DNA from: Trifolium pratense
Lineage: Eukaryota > Streptophyta > Magnoliopsida > Fabales > Fabaceae
Reading direction: 5' to 3'
Length of the DNA stretch: 64,000 nucleotides
NCBI RefSeq assembly: GCF_020283565.1
Contig: NC_060061.1
Span: 42,321,362-42,385,361, forward strand
Position 1 is the first letter of the stretch. Each line of letters starts with the position of its first letter. Shown here one piece after another: positions 11,919-23,117 of this stretch. Position numbers and translations under genes: made by a program. The notes under the pieces are model-generated. The model did no database searches, was not told the origin of the DNA, and saw only the letters and a program-made list of their open reading frames with translations.

Positions 11919-12239
11919 CTAACCTGCACAAGTGACCATATGGTGCACGGTGCACAAGTTAACATTTTCATTATATCGAATACGAATTTTACAAAATTTA
12001 ATTGAAAATTTATATCATATAGATCATATCAAATGATTTTTAATCTTTATTAAATACCATTAATCTTTATGACTCTCAATAACATATCAAATGATTTTTA
12101 ATTTTTTTAAATTTTTTTATGAATGATCTATATGATATAAACTTTCAATCCAACGGTGGATTTTGTAAAATTCGTATTCGATATAATGAAAACGCTAATT
12201 TGTGCATCGTGCACCATATGACGCACTTGTGCATGTTAG
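11919..12239. mobile_element. MITE with long terminal inverted repeats
   Basis: The left end (CTAACCTGCACAAGTGACCA, then ATATCGAATACGAATTTTAC) and the right end (GTAAAATTCGTATTCGATAT, then CACTTGTGCATGTTAG) are reverse complements over about 75 bp with few mismatches. Interior sequence is AT-rich and non-coding. If the ends are ACCTGCAC/GTGCATGT, the flanking TA could be the target duplication, but this is uncertain. Confidence 0.72.
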
Positions 12240-12870
12240 AACTTACCCTCAAACTATTAAAGTAACCGATAATGATGATTTCATAAATCATTTGCCATTA
12301 TTCAAACAAAACCAATTAAAGAGAATGAGAATACCAACCTTGTTGTTTATTGAGAAGAATATAACGTGAATAATCATTGTTTAGTATTGTGACATAGACT
12401 AGCTCATGTATTAGAGGATTGGAATCGAACAGATAGAAGAGAAACAAAGTCTCTAATTCAAACATTTTCAAAGTCATAGACAATGTCAACAAACATCATC
12501 CTCGTCACTGTTTTATTGATGTTCTTTCTTTCCTCTATTGAATTTTTCTTTCACCCAAATCACTAGGAAAAATGATGTTAAGGTGTTTTCTTTCTTTTGT
12601 GAGCCGCCACTCTAATGTGGTATGTTTGTTAATTAGGGTTATATTTTCTTATATAAACTTCAGTTAATCAAACTGATCAAAAAATAGATAGAGACATGTT
12701 CCTCAAATATCTACTAACTCCTTTCCTAAATAATTGCACCAATTAGTGGGGATTGGTTTCACCGATCTATAAAATAGGAAAACCAAATACATGTGGTTTT
12801 TCCAACGCATGCTCTAAAATAGAAAATAAAATATTTATTTATTTTAATTATTTTAATTATACACACTAAG
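12240..12870. other. AT-rich intergenic DNA, no gene seen
   Basis: No protein-like frame or RNA gene was recognised. Confidence 0.4.
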
Positions 12871-12871
12871 T

Positions 12872-13360
12872 ATGTTACACCACCCGATGTGGGATTTAGG
12901 AGCCGTTTGATCTGCTAAAAAATAAGGGACTTCGTTTATTTAAAAAGGCACACATTTGCTTTGCTTTAGTTGCTTCATATTCTTTTGTTGCTTTTGTTGC
13001 TTCAAATAAAAGGAAACAATTTTAGGGAATTTCATATTCATTTTTCTCCACATATTCCTATTTCAAAATCGACACCCAACTCATTGCGGTTTTATAGTGT
13101 TGAGTTAGACCAAATTTTCAATTTCAACACGATATCATAGTTTCTTCAAGATCCGTTGGGTTACTCATCATTTATATCAATGCACCAAACCCAATAGTGT
13201 TGAACGTGAGAGGGTGTGTTAAAAAGTCTCATGTTAGATGTGAGTTGCACTAAATATGATTTTTTTTACTAACTAAATATGAATTTATTAGTATGAGACG
13301 ATCATTACCTTACAAGCCGGTTTTATAGGATTCTGTTAAACATAATTCTCAATGTCAACA
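12872..13360 (+). mobile_element. TRIM-like miniature LTR retrotransposon
   Basis: The probable 3' LTR (13217-13360, 144 bp) begins TGTTAAAAAGTCTC and ends AATGTCAACA. It is preceded by the purine run GTGAGAGGG, which fits a polypurine tract. The probable 5' LTR ends at 13129 with the parallel ending AATTTCAACA, followed by CGATATCATAG, a damaged version of the initiator-tRNA-Met primer site. The interior is only about 85 bp. The 5' LTR start is uncertain. This is the usual architecture of plant TRIMs, which carry no protein genes. Confidence 0.5.
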
Positions 13361-14787
13361 ATTCCATCCAAGAACATGTTTGAGGAATAAAAAGACATCT
13401 CTTGAAGCTGAAAAGTGTTCGATTCAAGTCTTCTAATTTTAATTTTTTTTCGTAAATTGCATATTCTCTATACATACAAATATAAAGACTAATCATTTAA
13501 ACTCGATCCTTCTAATAATTTTTTAGGGAGATAAATGTATTATCTTTATAAATATTCTAAAAATTCTAAAGTGTTTCATGCTTTGAATTGACACATGATC
13601 TATCTCCTCATTATAAATTTCTCTCATAAGAAAAATTATCATATATGCATGGAATTGCGACTACGAAATTGGCACCTATTAAATTATGTATTAAAATTCG
13701 GTCCACTAACAATTCTCTCCCTTTTAGTACAAAAACAAAATAATTCTCAGTTGTCATGTCACTCCCTCCCCTTTGTCGACAATCCTCTTCTCACTCCCTC
13801 CGTTGAGTCCGTTCCATTTAGTTTGACAAAATTTTTGTTGCTTTTTATAAGACCTTTTTTTTATTGTCAATGTATTAATTTTTTTTTTCAAACTTACTCT
13901 TATTTACTTTACATAATTTTTTTAATAGCATTAAATTTTTAAATATTAAATTAAACTAACCTTGTTTCTAGACTCCAGGAGCAACCATTCACGGCCATTA
14001 TGGGGAGATCCTTTTTCAAGGAGATATTTTAGATTAATTTATGTATAACAATGGATAATATAATTTTTTTTTACTATTATCTAATAATATTTTAGTTTAA
14101 TGGAGATGATGTAAAATAGTTTTACACATCATCAATAAAAAATTATAAATTTGTCATGTCATATCAAGAAAATTGAGTGAAGTGAAATGATGTGGCAGAA
14201 AACATGGTTAATATTACACTGTCGATGTATATTCCTTTTTTCTCATAATATTTTATCTTTTTGCATGTGGTCTTAAATAAAAAATTTAACATCCTGTCGC
14301 CCTAATTTTTTCTCCTAAAAAACTAAAAAAATTAAATCTAATTCTCCAATTTCTCTTTATCGTTTCCTTCCCATCTGTATTGTAATGAATTTTTTTTCTT
14401 CTCTATTTATTAGTTCTTTATACATTGTAGATTTAAACTTCATGTTTTAATTATGGTGAAAACTCGAAATGCAACTTAAAAAACTTATCAAAGCATAAAC
14501 AAATGGTCCGTTTGGATAAACAACTTATACTATATACTTATAGTATTAAAGTTTATAACACAAGAGCTGACACCATATAAGCTCTTATAGTCAATAATCT
14601 TTTACGTTTGAATATGTACACTAAATAATACTTACATAAATTGACGTGTTTGAATATTTCATGACATAAACAATTCTAAAATGTTAATATAACTTTAATT
14701 TTGAAAAACAAACTTAAAAATCAAACGATTGGTTACCCAATTTTCAATCTCTCAAAATTAAAGAATGAAAATATAATCAGGTTTGGG
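13361..14787. other. AT-rich intergenic DNA
   Basis: No gene recognised. CACTCCCTCCGTTGAGTCCG at about 13792 resembles one Stowaway terminus, but no partner end was found. Positions 14505-14760 (CCGTTTGGATAAACAACTTA) resemble a common plant MITE. Confidence 0.4.
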
Positions 14788-15395
14788 CAGTGACGGAGCC
14801 AGAACTTTTGAGCGGTGGGGGCACTATATATAAATTTTTTATATTAAATATATAAATAACTTTTCATTTTTTAGTCGTCGTTTATATTGCATAAGTTGTT
14901 TTCTACAATGTTTTAATTATATTCTCAAAACGTTCATATTTTTTTCATTATCAATAAAAATATTTCTCTCTAACAATGGAGTTTCCACTATTATTAACAC
15001 AAATTCAAACTCAACAAAATATATAATAGGCCGAATGTACCAAAAGATCCTTTAAGTTTCGCATTTTTTACAGTTATGTCCCTTGAGCTAATTTTTTAGG
15101 TAACAACCGGATTCTTTCAATTTTTTAGGTGACAAATAAGTTCATTACATTGCTAACTTGTTGCATTGTTATCCTTCCGATTAACCTTCTTACCTTGTTG
15201 CACTATGGCCATTAACATTGACTTACACAATGGTGGATATTTTGATGAAAAAGACACATATGTTATAGAAGATTAACGGAAACAATAATGGGGGACTTAA
15301 AGGGTAAAGATGCAACAAGTTAAAAATTTAAAGGACATATCTATTACCTAAAAAGCTTAAAAAACTTAACTATTACAAATGTGAAAACATGTATT

Positions 15396-15480
<85 letters not shown>

Positions 15481-15643
15481 TGTTGTGGTGTGATGTGTTT
15501 CTTTTGGGTGGTCTGTTTCACTTTCATTAAAAATTATAATAGTCTTGATATATACATATGTTATTCTATATACTACTTAATTTTTTTTCAAAACTTTGTG
15601 AAGGCACATGCCCACACAAAGCCATCAAGTGGCTCCGTCCCTG
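14788..15643. mobile_element. Non-autonomous hAT element with 8-bp target duplication
   Basis: It begins CAGTGACGGAGCCAG and ends TGGCTCCGTCCCTG, and is flanked by perfect GGTTTGGG repeats (14780-14787 and 15644-15651). Both the terminal motif and the 8-bp duplication are typical of hAT. No transposase frame is present. The interior includes a TA microsatellite at 15399-15475. Confidence 0.88.
15399..15475. repeat. (TA)n microsatellite
   Basis: Almost uninterrupted TA dinucleotides, about 38 copies, inside the hAT element. Confidence 0.95.
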
Positions 15644-15840
15644 GGTTTGGGTCGTTTTCCATTTCCACTATATTTCCATTTTCAAAAACGACTATATAGG
15701 TTTGCCTCTATACTAGCCGGCTATATATTGCACAATACATATAATAAAGATTGTATTCATGTCATTAACGGATTGAAGATTCTAGTGTACCCTTTACCAT
15801 ATCTTATCTCTCCCACATCTGAGTCCCATTAGTTCACACA

Positions 15841-15850
15841 GTATAAAAGA
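15841..15850 (+). promoter_or_regulatory. Putative TATA box for the gene at 15944
   Basis: GTATAAAAGA lies about 100 bp before the ATG, similar spacing to the TATA-like site of the 8005 copy. Confidence 0.5.
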
Positions 15851-15943
15851 TAATCCTAGTGTGTAACATAGGCCAGCAATAGCATTCAAATGAGACTATC
15901 TTCTCTTTTCTTTTGTTTCATTCAATCAACACAAAGTCACAAA

Positions 15944-16350
15944 ATGAGTATTTATAAAGCTTATACAATTCTTATGAATTTGGAGTTGGCTTCAATTGGA
16001 ATTAAGTATCAAGGTTTAAACACAAACCCTTTCCAACAATCAACACCAACTATGTTGCTATTTCTGACATCTCTATTTTGTCATGCAGTTGCAACCATGG
16101 CTGACATGAACTTGCCAGCTACTATGATCATATTCCACATATCCGGTGTGTTGTTGGATGCGAGACACTTTTGTGGATTCTCCTCCCTGAGTTTTGGAAT
16201 TGGTATATCATTAACCTATTCCTTTTAATGGCTACTACATTTTGTTTCTTCAACTACATCCTTAGCATCATTAAGCTCTTCCTTCCTACACAATCAAATG
16301 CAGCTATTGCTCACCCTCCAAATCCGGTGGAACCACAGACAGGAGTATGA
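15944..16350 (+). pseudogene. Small membrane-protein paralogue with frameshift
   Basis: The frame starts MSIYKAYTILM at the same AAAATG context as its relatives and matches them through the FHISG segment at about residue 68. Near 16146-16156 two extra bases (GGTGTGTTGTTGG against GGTGTTGTTGG expected from the 22025 copy) push it out of frame, and it stops at 16228. Reading on in the shifted frame recovers ETLLWILLPEFWNWY, the third membrane segment, and a tail ending at the TGA at 16348-16350. The rest of the coding sequence is well preserved, so the lesion is recent or a sequencing error. If real, the product would be about 95 residues and lack the last membrane segment and tail. Confidence 0.85.
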
Positions 16351-16589
16351 TTTGTAACTTGCAATGCAAACATTAAAAAGTATAATTTGCTCTTTAGCAG
16401 TTTGTGTAATTTTTCATCTAAATAAAGCAAGCCTTTAGGCGATAATGTAAAATTTTAGTTGCTTATTTCAGGTCAGTCAGAATGTTGTGTATGTTTCAAT
16501 AATTTATTCATATATGGAAAATTGTCTGCTTTTTAATGCTGACTGCCAAATGTTTGAAGACGAGTGACTCAACAAAAAGAAGCTACTCC

Positions 16590-16740
16590 AAATTAAGACA
16601 TTAGGCTCAAATGGTTAATGAGTTTTCTATGACGAATCATTGGGGAGAACTTGATTCGAATTCTGATGGGAACAATTTTTAGTCAAACTTTACTTACCTT
16701 GTAGTCGAACTCTAGATTATTGGGACCTATTTGATCATTT
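16590..16740 (+). repeat. tRNA-like (SINE-like) sequence
   Basis: TAGGCTCAAATGG near 16602 resembles an RNA polymerase III A box, and GATTCGAATTC near 16652 a B box, at about tRNA spacing. It does not fold as a tRNA by eye. It is a possible SINE or tRNA-derived relic. Confidence 0.3.
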
Positions 16741-16834
16741 TTCACAATTTAAGAAAAGTGTAATAATTAAAAAGAGATTATGTAACTTTTACTTAATTGC
16801 TTTTAAAAAGTATTGACAACTTAGAGAAAACATT

Positions 16835-18130
16835 TTGTTGCACACAGGATTTACTCAAGCAAACAGTCTCGAAAAATATCTAGGGGCCAACATTTCTCCA
16901 GGCAGGACTACGAGGGAAAAATTTAATCACATTATTGGTAAAATTCAAAATAGATTGAAGTGGATGGAAAAACCACTGTCTCGGTTTTGCTTAGTTCGAT
17001 TTCTTACTATCACATGCAATACGCTAAAATCCCTAAGACACTTTGTGATGAGAAGTTTCTTGTGGGGAGACACTGATCAAATCCGTAAACCCCAATTAGT
17101 TGGGTGAAATGTTTGTTGTTTGCCTACAAGTGATGGGGGTCTCGGGATAAGGAGGCCTTATCAAATGAATGAAGCTTTCCTCATGAAGATGCTTTGGAAC
17201 ATGATTCACAATCCTAATGACCTGTGGTGTAAATTTCTTTATAGCAAGTATGAAAGAAATAAGGACCTTCGGGAAATGATTAGCTCTCAACCATAACTCC
17301 CCCCTTATGGAAAGCTATAGCAGGTATGTCACGTTGTTTGGTAGATGGGGAATGGAAATCACATAAGCTTCTGGCTTGATATATGGGCTCCTATTGGGAT
17401 CTAAACTTTCTTAATAATAACCTACCTCTTAATGTTGTTAACAATATAGTTGCTCTGCCTACTCCAAAAGCCACTGATGGCCCTGACTCTATTGGATGGG
17501 GGAGGAACTAACACTCGCCAATTCACTGTGCAAAGTGAGAGTACAATTTACAACATGGGAATTCTCAACATTTTGAGGGGAATTGGAAGGTCTTGTGGAC
17601 TTGAAAAGGCCCTCACAAAATTCAAACTTTCATTTGGATTGCTACCCATGAGCATCTCCTTACTAATTACCGTAGGAGTAGATGGGGAAGTGGAATTTCC
17701 CCGGTTTGCTCTGCTTGTGAAAATGGGGAAGAAACCATCATTCATGACTTGAGGGATTGCGCTCAAGCAACTCAAATCTGCCTAAAGGACAGCTGGAAAA
17801 CAATTTTCGTGGTCGCATGTTGGCACTATGGAAGTGCAGGAACACATCAATTTTTGAAGAAGGCTTTCAACGCCCATGTGAGCCGGCCCAAATGATTCTA
17901 AAAATGGCATTCGAAATTGACGGTTGCGAGACAACTCATTCAACTAGATGGAATCCTCTTCGAGAAACTGTGTACATTGGTTTCGGCAACATCCTCTAGA
18001 GGAGGGATGGATCAAGCTTAACCGTGATGGGGCTCATAAGAAATCAATAGATCTTGCTGGATGTGGTAGATGGTTACGTGACACAAGTGGCATTTTTTTT
18101 AAAGGATATGCTTGAAAGATTGGCAACACG
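16835..18130 (+). pseudogene. Decayed L1 LINE (reverse-transcriptase end, zinc knuckle region, RNase H)
   Basis: Three parts of a plant L1 second open frame are readable in order. At 16835-17107, the reverse-transcriptase tail: SLEKYLGANISPGR and HIIGKIQNRLKWM, then FVMRSFLWG. At 17100-17760, a region of short broken frames corresponding to the zinc-binding RVT domain (for example WGSRDKEA near 17130). At 18005-18127, the start of RNase H: KLNRDGAHKKS, then GCGRWLRDTSG and FFKGYA. Several stops and frame changes interrupt it, and no 3' A-tail follows. It is an old dead copy, more decayed than the one at 24868-26668. Confidence 0.8.
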
Positions 18131-18644
18131 GGTAGAACTTAATTTTAATACCAACAGTATAGTTCTGGATCCCGTGAAAAGATATGTTTTGACTGCTTAC
18201 TGTTTTATGGACTCAATTTGGGTCGGGCTTGCTAAGTTGGACTAGGTAATAGGTTGATTGCTACTAGTTGATAGTGTTAAGTTAAGTATTGCAGTTTGGT
18301 TTGGTTTGATTCGGTTTTCTGAAATGAAAACCGCAAACCAAACCGCGCGGTTTAGAAGAAAAATGATTCGTGCGGTCCAAACTAAATGCAATTTTTTGCG
18401 GTTTTCGATTTTGATTGGTTCGGTTTGTGGTTTTACTTTTGGATTGGTTCACATATGAACACCCCTAATAGCTTATGCTTCTTTGATCCTTATTATAAGA
18501 AGAAGAAAAAATTACCTTAATGTATATAGTCTATAATATGAACCAGACACATTAAATAACCTATAAACCTAAAAAACAATTTTTATTTTCTTCTGAGGAG
18601 TATGAGCTAGTAAAATACCCTTTATTTCTTTCAATTATATCTCC
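18131..18644. other. Non-coding DNA with TTTGCGGTTT-type repeat
   Basis: Positions 18285-18460 contain GGTTTGGTTTGATTCGG, AACCGCAAACCAAACCGC and TTTTTTGCGGTTTTCG in both orientations, ending GAACACCCCTAA. This resembles internal sequence of a small DNA transposon, but termini were not resolved. Confidence 0.35.
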
Positions 18645-19317
18645 TGTTGTGAATTCGTCTTAAAATCACACCAATGAATAACTTGATGTGTGGAGCAATA
18701 GAACAGCAACCAATAATTAAGCGGAATAAGCAATAATAATAATAACCGATAAAAGATAAATGAGAAGAAAGAACACAATATTTGTTTACCCAGTTCGGTC
18801 CAATAATGACCTAGTCTGGGGGAGAGAGCAGCCCCTCCGTTCCACTATATCAAACGAGTAACTTTACAAAGAGTTCCAATTGAGTTACAAGAATTAATCC
18901 TAATTCTACCCAAATCCCGAATCTCTTCCCGTGGCCAAGAGACTCAATTTGATAAGTGTTTCCCAAGGTGTACCACAAAGATAGTTCTCCCACCCTAGAG
19001 TTATACCAAGAGAAAACTTTATTTCCTCTCTAAAACCCTAGCCCTTGTGTGGTGGCAAACCATAATCCTTGCCTCTACATTGTTGCTCCCTTTTTCTCTC
19101 AATTTTTCTATGAATAAAGCACTCCCTATTTATAGAAAAATAATATGCCAAAAAATTAGTAACAAATCTGTTTTAAAATAAAACAAATCCAAGTCAAAGT
19201 ATCTTCCAAGAAAATATATTTTTTTCCCAAAAAATCTTCAAAACATCAAAGATGCAAAAAGATTCAACAAAGATTTTTCTGACTTCTTGTAACTGAGATT
19301 TCAAGGCATATCCAACA
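18645..19317 (-). repeat. 3' LTR (in element orientation)
   Basis: Starts TGTTGTGAATTCG and ends ATATCCAACA, the same 673-bp length as the partner at 20824-21496. Confidence 0.95.
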
Positions 19318-20591
19318 ATTCTCCACCTTGCCTTCAAATCGATGGTGATCCCATCAACCACCGTGCTGCTCTCTCCATCTTGAATCTTCTATTCAAGATC
19401 ACCGGATTGTACCTCCCTCTTCATCCTCGGAATGCCTTCCGCTCTCATGAAGATCTTGCATCCCACTACCATAGGATTTTAGGTAGCCCCACAAGATTCA
19501 CCGTCCCCTCTTCAGACTCCGAACTGGTCAAGTCCGTACCTCCCTGAAGAAACGCTTGCTCCCAACTATCATCGGAATTTTAGATAGCTCAACAAGCTCC
19601 ACCATCCCTCTTCAGCCCCCGGATTGTGCCTTTTCCGTCCTCCTGAAGAATCGCTTGCCTCCGACTATCCATGGATTTTTGCGATAGCCCTACAAGCCTT
19701 CACCACTCTTCGACCCCGGAATGCCTTCCGTACTTTCGAAGTTTTGCTTGGCTCCAAACCAACCTTGGAATTTTAGGTGGTTCCACAAGCTGCAACATCA
19801 AACTCTCCTTGTATCCAACTACCTCCAGCAGTCTCACAAGTTACCAAGTCTGATCACTTGTTGCTTTCAATTGTCTCCCTGAAGATCTTCTCAGGGTCTT
19901 GCACTTCTTCAGCCACAATTGAAACATAACCCACAAGGTCTCCATGGTCATCCCCTTTGGTTCAACAATATCACTCTCCTCCCTATCTCCGATTAGATAG
20001 CCAAGAGCTAATGTTGACTGTCTACCACTATTGGAAGACTCCACCTCAAACTGAGTTTCCACCAAAGTATACCCACCATGATCTCCACCTTGTAACACGC
20101 AAGACCTATTCAACTCCTCTGAAACATACTTCAAGCTATTGTTAGTCTCCAACAATTCCAGTTCAGTTCAACACCTAGTAAACCTTGTTCACTAGTCCAA
20201 CTAAACTCATGTCACTAACAGGTCCACCCGAAGTCCCACAACTCAACCACATTATGAGAATCACCACTAGTTATAGATGCATGACCAATAGTAGAACCAA
20301 CTATCTTTGCATCTAAGTTCAGAAACATACCTCACATCGTGTAAAGAAACTCACGATTGTCAAACTTCGTAAGACAAACTGAACCCATACCTTGAACCTT
20401 CAAGCTTTATGTTTTCAAGATGAACGACTCCACCTTCAACTAGCTCTAGAGTCTCAAAGTATTCCTTCTTTGACCACGTGTGATAGGAGTATCCAACGTC
20501 CATGACTCAACACTCCACCGGTTCCCAACTTCCACTAGCACCTCCGCATCCTCATAATAAAGTTGTTGTTTCAGAAGTAACCCGAGTATTA

Positions 20592-20777
20592 TTACCACCG
20601 CCTCTCCAGGCCGACCGTCTTCTTCACCATCTCCATTAACTCGTTATCTTCGAGGCACCGGATAACAACACTCCATGTTTTACCCATCATCCCGAACATT
20701 AAAATTGCTTCCATCTTCACTTTCCACAATTCCAAATTGCTTTCGGAAAGTCCCTCGATATCCGACTTAGAACCCAT
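20592..20777 (-). pseudogene. Copia-type gag N-terminal stub
   Basis: Starting at the ATG at 20777 the minus strand reads MGSKSDIEGLSESNLELW, then KVKMEAILM. This resembles the conserved start of plant Copia gag (MGSKFDIEKF...F.LWK.KMEA). The frame is only 61 codons and ends KTVGLERRW, well short of a gag protein. It lies about 45 bp downstream of the 5' LTR in element orientation. It may be retained because it includes leader or packaging sequence; that is inference. Confidence 0.65.
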
Positions 20778-20823
20778 GGTGCTCACTTCAAATTGTTCCA
20801 ATTGCCCCACGGTGGGCGCCAAT

Positions 20824-21496
20824 TGTTGTGAATTCGTCTTAAAATCACACCAATGAATAACTTGATGTGTGGAGCAATAGAACAGCAACCAATAATTAAG
20901 CGGAATAAGCAATAATAATAATAACCGATAAAAGATAAATGAGAAGAAAGAACACAATATTTGTTTACCCAGTTCGGTCCAATAATGACCTAGTCTGGGG
21001 GAGAGAGCAGCCCCTCCGTTCCACTATATCAAACGAGTAACTTTACAAAGAGTTCCAATTGAGTTACAAGAATTAATCCTAATTCTACCCAAATCCCGAA
21101 TCTCTTCCCGTGGCCAAGAGACTCAATTTGATAAGTGTTTCCCAAGGTGTACCACAAAGATAGTTCTCCCACCCTAGAGTTATACCAAGAGAAAACTTTA
21201 TTTCCTCTCTAAAACCCTAGCCCTTGTGTGGTGGCAAACCATAATCCTTGCCTCTACATTGTTGCTCCCTTTTTCTCTCAATTTTTCTATGAATAAAGCA
21301 CTCCCTATTTATAGAAAAATAATATGCCAAAAAATTAGTAACAAATCTGTTTTAAAATAAAACAAATCCAAGTCAAAGTATCTTCCAAGAAAATATATTT
21401 TTTTCCCAAAAAATCTTCAAAACATCAAAGATGCAAAAAGATTCAACAAAGATTTTTCTGACTTCTTGTAACTGAGATTTCAAGGCATATCCAACA
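20824..21496 (-). repeat. 5' LTR (in element orientation)
   Basis: Same ends and length as 18645-19317. The primer-binding site lies at about 20806-20823 on the minus strand. Confidence 0.95.
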
Positions 21497-21623
21497 TCTC
21501 CTATATAGAGCTTCATTTGGATGAACATTTACATATATACAGCAAAAAAAAACTTAAAACTTAAGAAGAAACACAAACAACAAAAAACAAAACTACTAAT
21601 GTTTGCATTGCAGGTAACCAATA

Positions 21624-22025
21624 TTACGCCTGATCTAGGTCCCGTGGTTCCGAAATTGTAGGTTGAGTAACAGTTGAATCAGTTGAATGTGTTGGAAGGA
21701 AGAGATTATGGATGCAGTTGAAAAAACAAAATGAAGTAACGAGTAAAAGGAATATGTTGAAGATATACCAATTCCATAGTTGTGGGAGGAGAATCCACAA
21801 AAGTGTCTCACATCCAACAACACCAGAAATGTGGAATATGATTCTAGTACTTGGCAAACTATAGTCAGCCATAGTTGCAACTGCATGGCAAAAAAGAGAT
21901 GTCAAAAACAGGAAAAATGTTGGAGATGATTGTTGGAAAGGGTTGGTGTTTAAACCTTGATACTTAATTCCAATTGAACCTAACTCCAAGCTCATCAGAA
22001 TTGTATATGCTTTATGTATACCCAT
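21624..22025 (-). CDS. Small multi-pass membrane protein (unknown function), intact, minus strand
   Basis: This intronless frame of 133 codons starts at the ATG at 22025, where the family N-terminus (MGIHKAYTILM.LEL) begins. The open frame extends 31 codons upstream, but those codons cover the TATA box and are not family-like. Hydrophobic segments lie at about residues 35-52, 59-79 and 84-104, with FCHAVATMAD between the first two and ETLLWILLPQLW before the last. The tail is family-like but diverged. It points opposite to the other three copies. The LTR retrotransposon at 18645-21496 ends 127 bp past its stop codon, so it may interfere with transcript ends. Function unknown. Confidence 0.82.
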   Translation of the reverse strand: MGIHKAYTILMSLELGSIGIKYQGLNTNPFQQSSPTFFLFLTSLFCHAVATMADYSLPSTRIIFHISGVVGCETLLWILLPQLWNWYIFNIFLLLVTSFCFFNCIHNLFLPTHSTDSTVTQPTISEPRDLDQA

Positions 22026-22065
22026 TGTTTGTTGTGTTACACAATGTCTCAAAAATACTTTTGCA

Positions 22066-22077
22066 GTATATATAGGG
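22066..22077 (-). promoter_or_regulatory. Putative TATA box for the minus-strand membrane-protein gene
   Basis: On the minus strand the sequence reads CCTATATATACT, about 45 bp before the ATG at 22025. If used, the leader would be very short. Confidence 0.5.
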
Positions 22078-22079
22078 AT

Positions 22080-23117
22080 GGAAAGGTGCTTGGGATCTGG
22101 ATGTGGGATCCGGATCACCTAATAGGCATTCTCGGCCATAAATTTATGATCGGACGGCTCACATTAATTCACTTTCATTTAATATTATTTTAACACAGTG
22201 TTTGATCTCATTCACTTGTTTTTTATCAGACGGCCTCAAACAGTTACTGCATTGACGCAATAGGTGGACCAGGTTGCTTTTCCCACAGTTTCCCACTATT
22301 TTTCAATCACAGCCATGCAATAATTTCAGATCGAACGATTCAGATTAAATATACAGTTAAATGATTTTATCCATTGATTCAGATCGGAGGGTTCTCACCG
22401 CAGTAGCAAATCCATTTCCGTAAAGGTGCAGGCTTGCCATGGCCTGTCCTCCAATTTTCATATTTATTTAATATCTATGTTAAATTAATACTAGGCAAGT
22501 TAAGTTAGATGATGAAAACCTTTTCTTGATAAAAAAGATGATGAAACCATTCCTCCAATTACACTAAAAATATTACATCAACGCCCTCAAAAGTGAGCCT
22601 CCAGTAAGTTTCCTCGTAGGACATATAAAAGACATGACGTTTTTGGGGCCAAAATACTTGTAAGCATAGATAACTGTGCTTTTTTTATAAGTATAGTAAA
22701 AGATGAAAACAATAAAATAAACACAATATCTAATCCTAATTAATACAATAAAAGATGTTATTCAAACACAAATATCAAACAAATATACAACATTTATATA
22801 CTTTTTATTTTTTTTAATATTTTTTGTATGTTTTGAATTGCGTGCTGTGAGAGAAGAGAGAGAATGTATCATATTTTTGTCTACAAATTTATGTTGATAT
22901 ATCATTCCTCTTAATACAAATACTAAAGTAAAGAATTGTTAAGCATATGCACATGAGAATGAGTTCATCACCTGTTTGCTAATTTTTTAATGTTTGTGAT
23001 CAACAAGAGAGTCATATGTGGTGCAGAAATAGTTCCAATCTAACAACCATCCAAATCAACACAGCACACAAGATTACAAATAAGAACAAGAAGATAAAAA
23101 AAAAAAAATACTCATTG
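22080..23117. other. Intergenic DNA, no gene seen
   Basis: Contains the upstream region of the minus-strand gene. No further coding or structural signal was recognised. Confidence 0.4.

Larger units (their letters stand above)
18645..21496 (-). mobile_element. Complete non-autonomous LTR retrotransposon with TCTCC target duplication
   Basis: Two direct repeats of equal length (673 bp each) begin TGTTGTGAATTCG and end ATATCCAACA. The 5 bp on either outer side are TCTCC (18640-18644 and 21497-21501). Read on the minus strand, the 5' LTR (20824-21496) is followed by ATTGGCGCCCACCGTGG, a common plant primer-binding site form. The 3' LTR (18645-19317) is preceded by the purine-rich AAGGCAAGGTGGAGA. 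The 1.5-kb interior encodes only a short gag-like start (20777-20592) and imperfect repeats of about 120-130 bp (19440-19850), with no protease, integrase or reverse transcriptase. It therefore depends on a relative, probably Copia. By eye the LTRs are almost identical, implying recent insertion. Confidence 0.95.

Noticed and set aside
16590..16740. tRNA gene
   Set aside because: A- and B-box-like motifs are present, but no acceptor or anticodon stem forms by eye.
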